A stretch of DNA of 64,000 bases, from assembly GCA_900766135.1 (NCBI GenBank), contig CAAFUF010000004.1:186001-250000 (forward strand), given 5' to 3'. A model generated the notes under the pieces. The model was not told where the DNA came from, did not search any database, and saw only the letters and a program-made list of their open reading frames with translations. The position numbers were made by a program, and so were the translations under genes. The DNA comes from Paenibacillaceae bacterium (GTDB lineage: Bacteria > Bacillota > Bacilli > Paenibacillales > Paenibacillaceae). This document shows positions 50,559-58,218 of the stretch, piece after piece (within the stretch, counting starts at the first letter, position 1; each line of letters opens with the position of its first letter).

Positions 50559-51791
50559 ATGGAACGTACCGGATTTTTGAAGAGCGGGCATAAACCCTCG
50601 CTGCTGAGCGCCTTTCTGTACTTTGATGTTAGCTTTATGGTATGGGTCCTGATCGGGCCGTTGGCCGTCATCATGATGCAGGATTATCCCATGAATGCCG
50701 CGCAAAAAGCCAATCTCGTCGCCCTGCCGATCCTTGGCGGCTCCGCGCTTCGCCTGGTGCTTGGCGTGTTGGCCGACCGGATCGGCCCCAAACGGACCGG
50801 ACAAATCGGCATGGCCGTCACCATGGTGCCGCTCGTCTGGGGCTGGCAATTCGTCGATTCGCTGGGCGAATTGTACGCGGTGGCTTTGCTTCTGGGCGTT
50901 GCCGGCGCCTCCTTCTCGGCGGCCCTGCCTTTGGCCAGCCGTTGGTACCCGCCGCAATACCAGGGATTGGCGATGGGGATCGCCGGAGCCGGAAATAGCG
51001 GCACCGTCTTCTCCACCTTATTCGCCAACCGGATCGCCCAGCATTACGGCGGCTGGGAGGTCGTGTTCGGCCTCGCCCTCATTCCGGTCGCAGTGGTCTT
51101 CTTCCTCTTTACGCTGCTGGCGAAAGACAGTCCCAACCAGCCGGAGCCGAAAAACCTGCGCGACTACGCCGCCGTGCTCCGCCAAAGGGATACGTGGCTG
51201 TTCTGTTTGTTATATATGGTGACGTTTGGCGGTTTCGTAGGGTTGTCGAATTACTTGACGATTTTTTTCAATACGGAATACGGGCTTAGCGCGGTCCGGG
51301 CCGCCGATTTCACGACCTTGTGCGTGATCGCCGGCAGCTTCTTCCGTCCCGTGGGCGGCTGGCTGGCCGATAAGGTCGGCGGGATACGCATGCTGCTCGC
51401 TTTATACGCGGGGGTCGCCCTCATGATGGCGTCGGTCTCGACGCTGCCGCCGCTGTCCGTCGTTACCGTGCTGCTGTTCGTCGGCATGATGTGCCTAGGC
51501 ATGGGCAACGGCTCCGTGTTCCAGCTCGTCCCCCAACGCTTCCAGCAGGAAATCGGGGTCATCACCGGGATCGTGGGTGCGGCCGGCGGACTGGGGGGCT
51601 ATTTTCTGCCGAACATTCTCGGCCTCCTGAAGCAGTGGACCGGTTCCTATACCCCCGGGTTCCTCATATTGAGCGGTATCGCGCTGGCCTGCATCCTTAC
51701 GGTCACCCTCATCCAAGGCGAGTGGAAGCGGACGTTCCTGCAACGGAAGGAGGCAACTTATGATGCCCATCCCTACAGTCGCCCGTCCTGA
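50559..51791 (+). CDS. nasA: Nitrate/nitrite transporter (NarK/NasA type, MFS)
   Basis: A 410-residue MFS transporter with twelve membrane segments, of the nitrate/nitrite porter family. Family marks are FMVWVLIGPLAVIMMQDY with the substrate-site Arg in GSALRLVLGVLADRIGPKR, GVAGASFSAALPLASRWYPPQYQGLAMGIAGAGNSGT (nitrate signature 1) and MGNGSVFQLVPQRFQQEIGVITGIVGAAGGLGGYFLPN (nitrate signature 2). It brings nitrate in for assimilation. GGAGAGGAG lies shortly before the ATG. It overlaps the reductase gene by 32 bases, which indicates co-translation. The function in uptake rather than nitrite export is inferred from the partner gene. Confidence 0.93.
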   Translation: MERTGFLKSGHKPSLLSAFLYFDVSFMVWVLIGPLAVIMMQDYPMNAAQKANLVALPILGGSALRLVLGVLADRIGPKRTGQIGMAVTMVPLVWGWQFVDSLGELYAVALLLGVAGASFSAALPLASRWYPPQYQGLAMGIAGAGNSGTVFSTLFANRIAQHYGGWEVVFGLALIPVAVVFFLFTLLAKDSPNQPEPKNLRDYAAVLRQRDTWLFCLLYMVTFGGFVGLSNYLTIFFNTEYGLSAVRAADFTTLCVIAGSFFRPVGGWLADKVGGIRMLLALYAGVALMMASVSTLPPLSVVTVLLFVGMMCLGMGNGSVFQLVPQRFQQEIGVITGIVGAAGGLGGYFLPNILGLLKQWTGSYTPGFLILSGIALACILTVTLIQGEWKRTFLQRKEATYDAHPYSRPS

Positions 51792-54009
51792 CGAACGAAT
51801 GCGATCCCATTGCCCCTTCTGCAGCATGCAGTGCAGCCTGGACCTGCACTTGGCCCCCGGTTCCGCTCCGGGGTATGAAACGAAGCCCAGCCCCGACTTC
51901 CCGGTGGCCACCGGGCGATTATGCCAAAAGGGCTTCCACGCGTTGGATCATACGGTCCATCCGGAGCGGGTGATGCAGCCGCTCCGGAGATCGGCGGAAT
52001 GGGAATGGAGGCAGAGCAACGGGGCGGGGACCGGCGATTTAGCGGCAAGGTTTTTGTCCTCCGAAGGAACCTCGACGGTTTGGTCACCCGCAGCCTGGTC
52101 CGAAGCGCTAGACGACATCGCCGCCCGGATTCGGCAGCTCCAGGAACAGTACGGTCCGGACAGCGTAGCCGTGTTTGGCGGCGGCTCGCTGACGAATGAA
52201 GTATGTTATCTGCTCGGCAAATTTGCCCGGGTCGCCTTGCGTTCCCGTTACGTCGACTATAACGGAAGATATTGCATGTCCTCCGCGGCGGCGGCGCAAC
52301 AGCTGGCATTCGGGATCGACCGCGGGCTCCCCTTCCCGCTTGAGGATATTCCCCAAGCGGATTTCCTCCTTCTCGCCGGCACCAATATCGCCGAATGCCA
52401 GCCGACATTGATGCCTTACCTGCTGGCCGCCAAGAAAAAGGGAGCCGTCATCGTCACCATCGATCCTCGGCGGACGATGACGTCCAAGATCGCGAACCAC
52501 CAGCTGACGATCGAACCCGGGCAAGATTCGCTGCTGGTTAGCGGGCTGCTGCATGTAATTCTGGAGGAGAGGCTGTACGACACGGCATTCGTGGCCGCGC
52601 ATACGGAAGGGTTGGAGGAGATGCAGGAAGCGGTGCGGCCGTTCTCCCCCGACCGGGTTGCCGCCCTCACCGGGATCCCCGAGGAAACGATCCGGCAGGT
52701 GGCCCGGGGTTTTGCCGGGGCGAAGCGCGGGATCGTCCTGACGGCGCGGGGGCTGGAGCAGCAGGTGAACGGCGTGGAGCATACGCTGCAGTACATCAAT
52801 CTGTGCCTGCTGTGCGGGCATGTCGGCAAGCCGGGCAGCGGCTTCGGATCCGTCACCGGGCAGGCCAACGGGCAGGGCGGCCGCGAGCACGGGCTCAAGG
52901 CCGACCAACTGCCGGGCTACCGGTCGATCGAGGACCCCGACGCCCGGGCGCATGTCGCCGGCGTCTGGGGGCTTGATCCCGGCGAGCTGCCCGGCAAAGG
53001 GGTTTCCGCGTATGAGCTGTTCGGGAAGGTCCTGGACGGCGACATCAAAGCGATGATCGTCCTCGGCTCCAATCCGGTCGTGTCCAGCCCGAACAACGCC
53101 CGTGTCGCCGAGGCGCTGGCGAAGCTGGATCTGCTCGTTGTCGTCGACCTGTTCGAGACGGAAACGGCCGCCTACGCGGATTGGCTGCTGCCCGGCACGT
53201 CCTTCCTCGAAGTGGAAGGGACGATGACGAACCTCGAGGGCCGGGTGTTCTACCGGCCCCGGGTGTTTGAACCGGCCGGCGCGTCCAAGCCGGACGCTTG
53301 GCTGCTGTGCGCCCTCGCCGAGCGGCTGGGCCGAGGGCGCTATTTCTCTTACTCGTCGATGAGCGAAGTGTTCGACGAGTTATGCCGCGCTTCCGCCGGG
53401 GGCAAAGCCGATTACAGCGGCTTAAGCTACTCGCGCCTGCAGGAAGCGCAAGGGTTGTTCTGGCCGTGCCCCGGGCCCGGCCAGGCGCATCCCGGGACGC
53501 CGCGCCTGTTCGCGGGCGGCGTCTTCCCCCGTGCGGGCGGCCGGGCCCGCCTGCACGCGATCGCGCCGCAGCCGCCGGCGGAAGTGGCAGATACGGAATA
53601 CCCGTATCTGCTGACGACCGGCCGGCTGGGCGGGCACTACTTGAGCGGCGCCCAGACCCGCCGCACGGACGCGCTGGCGAAGAAGGCGCCGGAGCCGGTG
53701 GCGGAGCTCCACCCGGTCCTGGCCGAACAGCTTCGCCTGCGCGAAGGCGACCGCGTCCGCTTGACCTCGCGCCGCGGGTCGCTGGATTTCGCCGCCAAGG
53801 TGACGGCGGACATTCATCCGCACACGATTTTTGTCCCGTTCCACTGGGGCGGCGACCTGGCGGTCAACCGGCTGACGAACGACGCCCTCCACCCCGTCAG
53901 CCGGATGCCCGAATTCAAAGTCTGCGCCGTCCGGGCGGAACGGGCTAGGACCGAGCAGGCCGCCCCCGCCCTAGTCCATACGGCGAAGGCCGATGCTCTC
54001 AGCGATTAG
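51760..54009 (+). CDS. nasC: Assimilatory nitrate reductase catalytic subunit (molybdopterin oxidoreductase)
   Basis: A 749-residue molybdenum enzyme of the NasA/NasC group that reduces nitrate to nitrite in the cytoplasm. The [4Fe-4S] cluster cysteines are 18, 21, 25 and 55 (CPFCSMQC ... GRLCQKG). The Mo-coordinating cysteine is in DYNGRYCMSSAAAAQQLAFG. Further molybdopterin contacts: FLLLAGTNIAECQPTLMPYL, VTIDPRRT, GSVTGQANGQGGREHGLKADQLPGYR, and the C-terminal LTTGRLGGHYLSGAQTRRTDAL and FVPFHWGGDLAVNRLTND. No Tat signal is present. GGAGG lies six bases before the ATG, inside the transporter gene. No electron-transfer subunit or nitrite reductase follows; these must lie elsewhere. The 3' half is markedly GC-rich. 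Confidence 0.93.
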   Translation: MMPIPTVARPDERMRSHCPFCSMQCSLDLHLAPGSAPGYETKPSPDFPVATGRLCQKGFHALDHTVHPERVMQPLRRSAEWEWRQSNGAGTGDLAARFLSSEGTSTVWSPAAWSEALDDIAARIRQLQEQYGPDSVAVFGGGSLTNEVCYLLGKFARVALRSRYVDYNGRYCMSSAAAAQQLAFGIDRGLPFPLEDIPQADFLLLAGTNIAECQPTLMPYLLAAKKKGAVIVTIDPRRTMTSKIANHQLTIEPGQDSLLVSGLLHVILEERLYDTAFVAAHTEGLEEMQEAVRPFSPDRVAALTGIPEETIRQVARGFAGAKRGIVLTARGLEQQVNGVEHTLQYINLCLLCGHVGKPGSGFGSVTGQANGQGGREHGLKADQLPGYRSIEDPDARAHVAGVWGLDPGELPGKGVSAYELFGKVLDGDIKAMIVLGSNPVVSSPNNARVAEALAKLDLLVVVDLFETETAAYADWLLPGTSFLEVEGTMTNLEGRVFYRPRVFEPAGASKPDAWLLCALAERLGRGRYFSYSSMSEVFDELCRASAGGKADYSGLSYSRLQEAQGLFWPCPGPGQAHPGTPRLFAGGVFPRAGGRARLHAIAPQPPAEVADTEYPYLLTTGRLGGHYLSGAQTRRTDALAKKAPEPVAELHPVLAEQLRLREGDRVRLTSRRGSLDFAAKVTADIHPHTIFVPFHWGGDLAVNRLTNDALHPVSRMPEFKVCAVRAERARTEQAAPALVHTAKADALSD

Positions 54010-54047
54010 TCGGGTTGTTTCCTGTTAGCCTGCGAAAAGCACAATAG

Positions 54048-54094
54048 AAGGGGGCTATCCCTCCAGTAACGTGCCACTGGTGGAATAGCCCCTT
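54048..54094. terminator. Terminator between nitrate reductase and hsp20
   Basis: Arms GGGGCTATCC...CCAGT and ACTGG...GGAATAGCCCC form a long stem with small bulges between the two convergent genes. T-tracts are short (CTTGT plus, CTTCTATTG minus). Confidence 0.6.
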
Positions 54095-54099
54095 GTATA

Positions 54100-54549
54100 T
54101 TAATCGCCATCTTGAATCTGGATGCGTTTGGAGCGGGTTGGCTGCCGTTTCGGCACCTCCAGCTTCAGGACGCCATCCTTCAAGGAGGCGCGGATCCCTT
54201 CTTCCTCGATGTCCTGCACGTAGAATCTCCGCACGTATTCGCCGTACCGGCGTTCCTTGCGGACGATTTGCTGCTTCGAGTCCTCCATGCGCTGATCTTC
54301 ATGGCGAACGGCTTTGATCGTCAGGTAAGGCGCGGCATAGTCGATCTCGATGTCCTCTTTTTGAAAACCGGGCAGTTCCGCTTCGACCAGGTACGCTTGT
54401 TCCGTCTCACGAATATCGGTTCTGAAGGATACCGGCGAATGTTTCAACGGTGCAAAAAAGTCATCTTGAAACACATCGTTGAACGTCTTCGCCAGTTGAC
54501 TGAACGCATCCTCTCTGTGTCTACCAAAAGGAATCAAATCAAACATCAT
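54100..54549 (-). CDS. Hsp20/alpha-crystallin small heat-shock protein
   Basis: A 149-residue small heat-shock chaperone that holds unfolding proteins in large oligomers. The N-terminus MMFDLIPFGRHREDAFSQLAKTFNDVFQDDFF is typical of Bacillales Hsp20; the alpha-crystallin domain runs from about 42 to 135 (DIRETEQAYLVEAELPGFQKEDIEIDY, RRYGEYVRRFYVQ, ASLKDGVLKLEVPK). The C-terminal I-x-I anchor is IQI in RSKRIQIQDGD. ATG at 54549 or 54546 is possible; AAAGGGG suits the second better. Two perfect CtsR boxes lie upstream, so the gene is heat- and protein-stress-induced. Confidence 0.94.
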   Translation of the reverse strand: MMFDLIPFGRHREDAFSQLAKTFNDVFQDDFFAPLKHSPVSFRTDIRETEQAYLVEAELPGFQKEDIEIDYAAPYLTIKAVRHEDQRMEDSKQQIVRKERRYGEYVRRFYVQDIEEEGIRASLKDGVLKLEVPKRQPTRSKRIQIQDGD

Positions 54550-54562
54550 TCATTCCCCTTTC

Positions 54563-54579
54563 TTTGACCTTGTTTGACC
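54563..54579 (-). promoter_or_regulatory. CtsR operator, proximal
   Basis: Minus-strand GGTCAAA-CAA-GGTCAAA, a perfect CtsR heptad direct repeat, just downstream of the -10 box, where it would block transcription until heat inactivates CtsR. Confidence 0.93.
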
Positions 54580-54589
54580 TTACATCCTT

Positions 54590-54618
54590 ATTATATGCTC
54601 CCGTTTATGGAGTGACAA
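54590..54618 (-). promoter_or_regulatory. hsp20 promoter
   Basis: Minus-strand TTGTCA (54613-54618), 17-bp spacer, TATAAT (54590-54595). An ordinary sigma-A promoter with the CtsR box about 11 bases beyond the -10. Confidence 0.85.
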
Positions 54619-54696
54619 AACCGATCTACGGCCGTTTAATCCCTTGGCAGGCGATTTTGGGGCGTTTTCCTACGCTGTCGGCGGCCTGTCCAAATT

Positions 54697-54713
54697 TTTG
54701 ACCTTATTTGACC
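54697..54713 (-). promoter_or_regulatory. CtsR operator, distal
   Basis: Minus-strand GGTCAAA-TAA-GGTCAAA, also perfect, 117 bp upstream of the proximal copy, between the hsp20 promoter and the terminator of the next gene. No promoter seems to belong to it, so a looping or cooperative role is possible. Confidence 0.88.
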
Positions 54714-54741
54714 TTCGAACTAGATCAACGACGGTTCAAAC

Positions 54742-54767
54742 AAAAAAAAGCGACCCGGGAAGGTCGC
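54742..54767 (-). terminator. Terminator of the stalk-domain gene
   Basis: Minus-strand stem GCGACC/GGTCGC followed by eight T, 17 bases after the stop codon. Confidence 0.88.
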
Positions 54768-54783
54768 CTTTTCTTATTTCGAT

Positions 54784-55773
54784 TTAGGGTTGCTGTTCTG
54801 TCGTAGTTGTTGTCGTGGTGGTGGTAGTGGTCGTGGTGGTTGTTTCATTGCTTTCCGTCGTATCCGTGCTCTCGTTATAAATAACGACCGATTGGGAGCT
54901 AGGTTCCCATTGCACGACCGCCTCAAAAGCTTCGCTGATGAATCGGACCGGAACTACCGTGCTGCCGTCAATGACGGTGGCCGGCGCGTCCAGCGTTTGC
55001 TGTTCGCCATTCACGTAAGCCGTTTTGCTATTGATGATCAGCTTCAGCGTTACGCCGTCCTTCGTCACCGTGATCGATTTGTCCGCCGGGTTATAGGCGA
55101 CTTCCGCCTGCAGGGCTTCGGAGATGGCCCGGAACGGGACCAGCGTGCTGCCGTTTTGCACGACCGGAGCTACGTCCGTCGTAGGCTGCTCGCCGTTGAC
55201 GAACAATTTAACCCCTTTTTTCCCCAGCTTATCATACAGTTTGCCGAGCTTCTTGTACGATTCGATGTTCGTGAAGTCAGCCAACACCGCTTCCTCCTGC
55301 AGATAGGCCGCATCGGTCACGCTGCCTTCTTGCTCCAACAGGTCCGCAGCCTTGGATAAAGCCGCAGCCCCTTCCTTGATTTGCTCCAGCTCCGCCTTCA
55401 TCTCATCCGTGAGTTTGGCATCGTATTTCGTCAGCAGCAGATCGGCCAATACCGCACCCGCCGGCTTGTCCTTGACGTTTTGGATCGCTTTCAGCAAACC
55501 TTTGTAGCCGTTGTGGCCGGGTTTTTCGGATTTTTGCGGATCCGTGGATTCTTCGCCCTCCGGAGTTTGCGTTTCCTCCGATGCCTGCTCTACCTTCTTG
55601 CCGTTAGCGGCCTTCTCTTGCGGTTTCGTTTGCTGCGCGTCCGCCTGAACGCCGGCTTCCACCTTTTTCTCGGCTCCCTTGCCGTTCTCCTGCGCCGCCT
55701 TGGCCGACGCCGTACCGGCCGTCAAGCTTAATGCCACCACGCAGAAAAATGCGATCATCCAGCTTTTTTTCAT
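54784..55773 (-). CDS. Secreted stalk-domain protein (copper amine oxidase N-domain-like) with poly-Thr tail
   Basis: A 329-residue exported protein. The signal peptide MKKSWMIAFFCVVALSLTAGTASAKA ends in ASA-K. A long charged linker (about 25-90, rich in Lys, Glu, Gln) leads to a helical region (about 95-195) and two copies of the copper-amine-oxidase N-like 'stalk' fold: VKLFVNGEQPTTDVAPVVQNGSTLVPFRAISEALQAEVAYNPADKSITVTKDG and TAYVNGEQQTLDAPATVIDGSTVVPVRFISEAFEAVVQWEPSSQSVVIY. The C-terminus is a run of about 15 threonines followed by EQQP, encoded by an imperfect trinucleotide repeat. Stalk domains are thought to anchor proteins at the wall of Paenibacillus cells. No enzyme activity can be assigned. 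Confidence 0.85.
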   Translation of the reverse strand: MKKSWMIAFFCVVALSLTAGTASAKAAQENGKGAEKKVEAGVQADAQQTKPQEKAANGKKVEQASEETQTPEGEESTDPQKSEKPGHNGYKGLLKAIQNVKDKPAGAVLADLLLTKYDAKLTDEMKAELEQIKEGAAALSKAADLLEQEGSVTDAAYLQEEAVLADFTNIESYKKLGKLYDKLGKKGVKLFVNGEQPTTDVAPVVQNGSTLVPFRAISEALQAEVAYNPADKSITVTKDGVTLKLIINSKTAYVNGEQQTLDAPATVIDGSTVVPVRFISEAFEAVVQWEPSSQSVVIYNESTDTTESNETTTTTTTTTTTTTTTEQQP

Positions 55774-55972
55774 GTTGTTGAGTCCTCCTCAATGATTGTC
55801 GTTAATTGGGGTTTGTTGTTTATTACGTTGTCCTATCAAAAATTGCGGGGGGCGCCGACAAAGTTTTTGCCGGAACGCCAACATGTCGGAAATCCGTTAA
55901 TTCTTCCGCGATTACTAACGGGCGTCGGAAAGTTAATCCTTTTATAATAGGGTTCAAAGAGGTGAGAGAGAT

Positions 55973-56818
55973 ATGGAATGGATCCTGCGAGTGAATCAAG
56001 TCATGGACTATGCGGAGGAGCACCTGTGCGACCTCATCGACGAACAAGAGATCAGCCGAATCGCGGCTTGTTCCTTTGCGCTGTTTCAAGGAGCCTTTAC
56101 GCAGATGACGGAGCTTCCTTTTTCCGAGTACATCCGCCGCAGAAAACTGAGCTGCGCCGCTTACGACATTCAAAATACCGACGAGAAAATCATCGATATC
56201 GCCATGAGATACGGCTATTTATCGGCGGACGCTTTTACCGTGGCCTTTAAGCGCTTACATGGGGTAACGCCGATTCAGGCCCGGAATCCGGGCGTCAAGC
56301 TATCGTTCTACGGGCGGCTGCGCTTTACTCTAACGATGGAAGGGGTAGATAAAATGGATTACACGGTAACAGAGAGATCCCGCTTCAAGGTCATCGGAAT
56401 TCGGCGCGTGACTCCTCATGGCGGCGGTACCTGGGCTGTGGTCCAAAGCGACGGCAGCCATGAAGCCATTCGGACGCTGTGCAGCCGCTCCCTGGACTTA
56501 GGGATATGCTTTGGGTTCGACGAGTTGGGCAGAAACGACTATATGTGCGCAATCGAGTGGGATCGGGAAGACATGCCGGGGTTCGACAGCTATATATATC
56601 CGGAAGGAACATGGCTGAAATTCGAGGCGAACGGCAGCATAACGGGTCAGACGCTCGGCAACGTGTGGAAACGGATCAATACGGAATTCCTGCCGCAAAG
56701 CAAGTATGAGAAATCCGGTCCGACGATCGAAAAATATGCGGCATGGAATGAGGCTTCGGATACGTGCAAGGTCGAAATTTGGATCCCCGTCCAACTGAAG
56801 CCCAAGACACGGTCTTAA
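55973..56818 (+). CDS. AraC-family regulator with GyrI-like effector domain
   Basis: A 281-residue regulator. The N-terminal AraC DNA-binding domain (about 1-105) includes DLIDEQEISRIAACSFALFQGAFTQMTELPFSEYIRRRKLSCAAYDI and IIDIAMRYGYLSADAFTVAFKRLHGVTPIQAR. The C-terminal 150 residues are a GyrI-like/SOUL-type effector domain (MDYTVTERSRFKVIGIRRVTPHGGG, YPEGTWLKFEANGS, RINTEFLPQSKYEKSGPTIEKY). This layout, as in Rob and SoxS-like or YdeE-type regulators, usually senses small hydrophobic molecules or drugs. GAGGTGAGAGAG precedes the ATG. It stands alone; a TATAAT box lies 23 bases before the start but without a good -35. Confidence 0.92.
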   Translation: MEWILRVNQVMDYAEEHLCDLIDEQEISRIAACSFALFQGAFTQMTELPFSEYIRRRKLSCAAYDIQNTDEKIIDIAMRYGYLSADAFTVAFKRLHGVTPIQARNPGVKLSFYGRLRFTLTMEGVDKMDYTVTERSRFKVIGIRRVTPHGGGTWAVVQSDGSHEAIRTLCSRSLDLGICFGFDELGRNDYMCAIEWDREDMPGFDSYIYPEGTWLKFEANGSITGQTLGNVWKRINTEFLPQSKYEKSGPTIEKYAAWNEASDTCKVEIWIPVQLKPKTRS

Positions 56819-56835
56819 CCCGCTTACGGCATAAG

Positions 56836-56867
56836 AAAAAGGCCGGCCGATGTCCTCGGTCGGCCGG
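56836..56867 (-). terminator. Terminator on the minus strand after the DsbA-like gene
   Basis: Arms CCGGCCGA/TCGGCCGG; on the minus strand followed by CCTTTTTCTTAT. It is about 190 bases beyond the DsbA-like stop; the gap also contains an inverted repeat (56938-56949 and 57020-57031). Confidence 0.6.
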
Positions 56868-57054
56868 TGCTAGCTTCTACCTTGTGCGCATCAGCGCTGA
56901 TTTCCAGGGCGCCTTGATGTCCCTTAGGCTGCCTTTGCACGATTATCCCTTTCATTCAGGAGGGCCAGGGACCCGGAGTGAGTCGAGCTCTTCTCCAGTT
57001 CTCGGCATTCTGATCCAAGGGGATAATCGCGCAAAACGTCCGAAATTATTTATC

Positions 57055-57906
57055 CTATTGCCCGCCAGTCTCCGCCAGTTGCGCTTCGATCGCCGCCGAC
57101 AACTCCTCGTACGAAGAGCTCGGCAACAGTTCCCCGTTCACCATGAATTGGGGCGTCCCGTTGACTCCGTAATAGCCGGCGGTTTTGAAATCTTCTTTGA
57201 CCGGCAACATATAGGCATGGCTTTTCAAATCGCTAGCGAATCGGTCGTAATCGATGCCGTCGATATTTTTCTTCACGAGGTCGAGCAAAAATTCGGGCGT
57301 TGCCCAAATTTGCGTCTCATCGCCTTGGTGTGCGTATAACTCGCTCTTGAACTCCCAGAACTTCTCGTTGCTCTGCGCCGCGATCGCTTCGCCCGCGCTG
57401 GCCGCCATGATCGAATCCCGGTCGATGAACGCGTAGTTGGTAAAAAACAACTCGATTTTGCCGGTATCGATGAAGTCTTTTTGCAACTGAGGCATGTAAG
57501 TTTCTTCCCACTTCTTGCAGGCCGGGCATTTGAAATCGGCGAATTCGATCACCTTGACCTTGGCGTTAGGATCGCCCAAGTGCGGTTGCTTCTCATACTT
57601 CAAGCCTTCGGCGGTGTAATCGCCTTTGATTTCCGTGTAGTTCGGGAGGTCCTTCAAATCGGAACCATCCGAATCTTTGAGGAAAACGATAGCCAACGTG
57701 ATCACTAGGGCCCCGATCAAAATCAACGATATCACAAAAATCAGACCGGATTTCGCGGTCCCCCGGTCTGTTCCTTTTCCGCCCGCAGATTTGCCTGCCG
57801 TCCCCTTGGCGTTCTTCTTGCCTTGGGTTGTCCTGTTGTACGCCGTCTTGTTGTTCGGAGCCGGTTTCCCGCTGCCGCTACGATTGCTACCCTTGTTATG
57901 GGCCAT
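57055..57906 (-). CDS. DsbA-family thiol oxidoreductase (BdbD-like)
   Basis: A 283-residue thioredoxin-fold protein facing the cell exterior. A basic, Lys/Gly/Ser-rich cytoplasmic tail (1-52) precedes one membrane segment (54-76). The DsbA/DsbG-type domain has the active site Cys127-Pro-Ala-Cys130 in FADFKCPACKKWEETYMPQL, an inserted helical domain and the cis-proline loop GVNGTPQFMVNGE. It forms or isomerises disulfides in exported proteins. The usual BdbC-type partner is not adjacent. The unusually long basic tail before the anchor is notable. GGAGGTAGGA lies upstream of the ATG. Confidence 0.92.
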   Translation of the reverse strand: MAHNKGSNRSGSGKPAPNNKTAYNRTTQGKKNAKGTAGKSAGGKGTDRGTAKSGLIFVISLILIGALVITLAIVFLKDSDGSDLKDLPNYTEIKGDYTAEGLKYEKQPHLGDPNAKVKVIEFADFKCPACKKWEETYMPQLQKDFIDTGKIELFFTNYAFIDRDSIMAASAGEAIAAQSNEKFWEFKSELYAHQGDETQIWATPEFLLDLVKKNIDGIDYDRFASDLKSHAYMLPVKEDFKTAGYYGVNGTPQFMVNGELLPSSSYEELSAAIEAQLAETGGQ

Positions 57907-57977
57907 CCGCTATCCTACCTCCATATGGATTCGTTTCGTCCCCATTCTAGCGTATGGCCCACGGCAAGGGACGTAAT

Positions 57978-58103
57978 TTAGGTCACAGAGTGCTGCTTCT
58001 TCAGCTCCTCGATTTGTTGTTCGAGTCTTTGGAGGCGTTTATGCACTCTATAGAAATACGGCGCAGTACATATTATCAAGATAATTATTATCCCAAGGAC
58101 CAT
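57978..58103 (-). CDS. Small single-span membrane protein with coiled-coil tail
   Basis: A 41-residue protein: MVLGIIIILIICTAPYFYR is a membrane segment, followed by VHKRLQRLEQQIEELKKQHS, a heptad-patterned charged coil. AAAGGGAG lies seven bases before the ATG, and codon use is ordinary, which supports a real gene. It reads toward the DsbA-like gene, whose start is 72 bases downstream of its stop, so they may be co-transcribed. No function can be given; small membrane proteins with such a coil often act as regulatory or scaffold subunits. Confidence 0.65.
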   Translation of the reverse strand: MVLGIIIILIICTAPYFYRVHKRLQRLEQQIEELKKQHSVT

Positions 58104-58154
58104 AATTTAGCTCCCTTTAAAGAATTTACAAGCTACGATATTAAAATAATAACA

Positions 58155-58197
58155 CAAAAAAATCGCCTTCAACCCCTGATTATGGAATGAAGGCGAT
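58155..58197 (-). terminator. Terminator of the alpha-galactosidase operon
   Basis: A 10-bp stem ATCGCCTTCA/TGAAGGCGAT with a 16-base loop; on the minus strand it is followed by TTTTTTTGTG. Confidence 0.88.
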
Positions 58198-58218
58198 ACT
58201 TTTTAATGACCCATTCTG

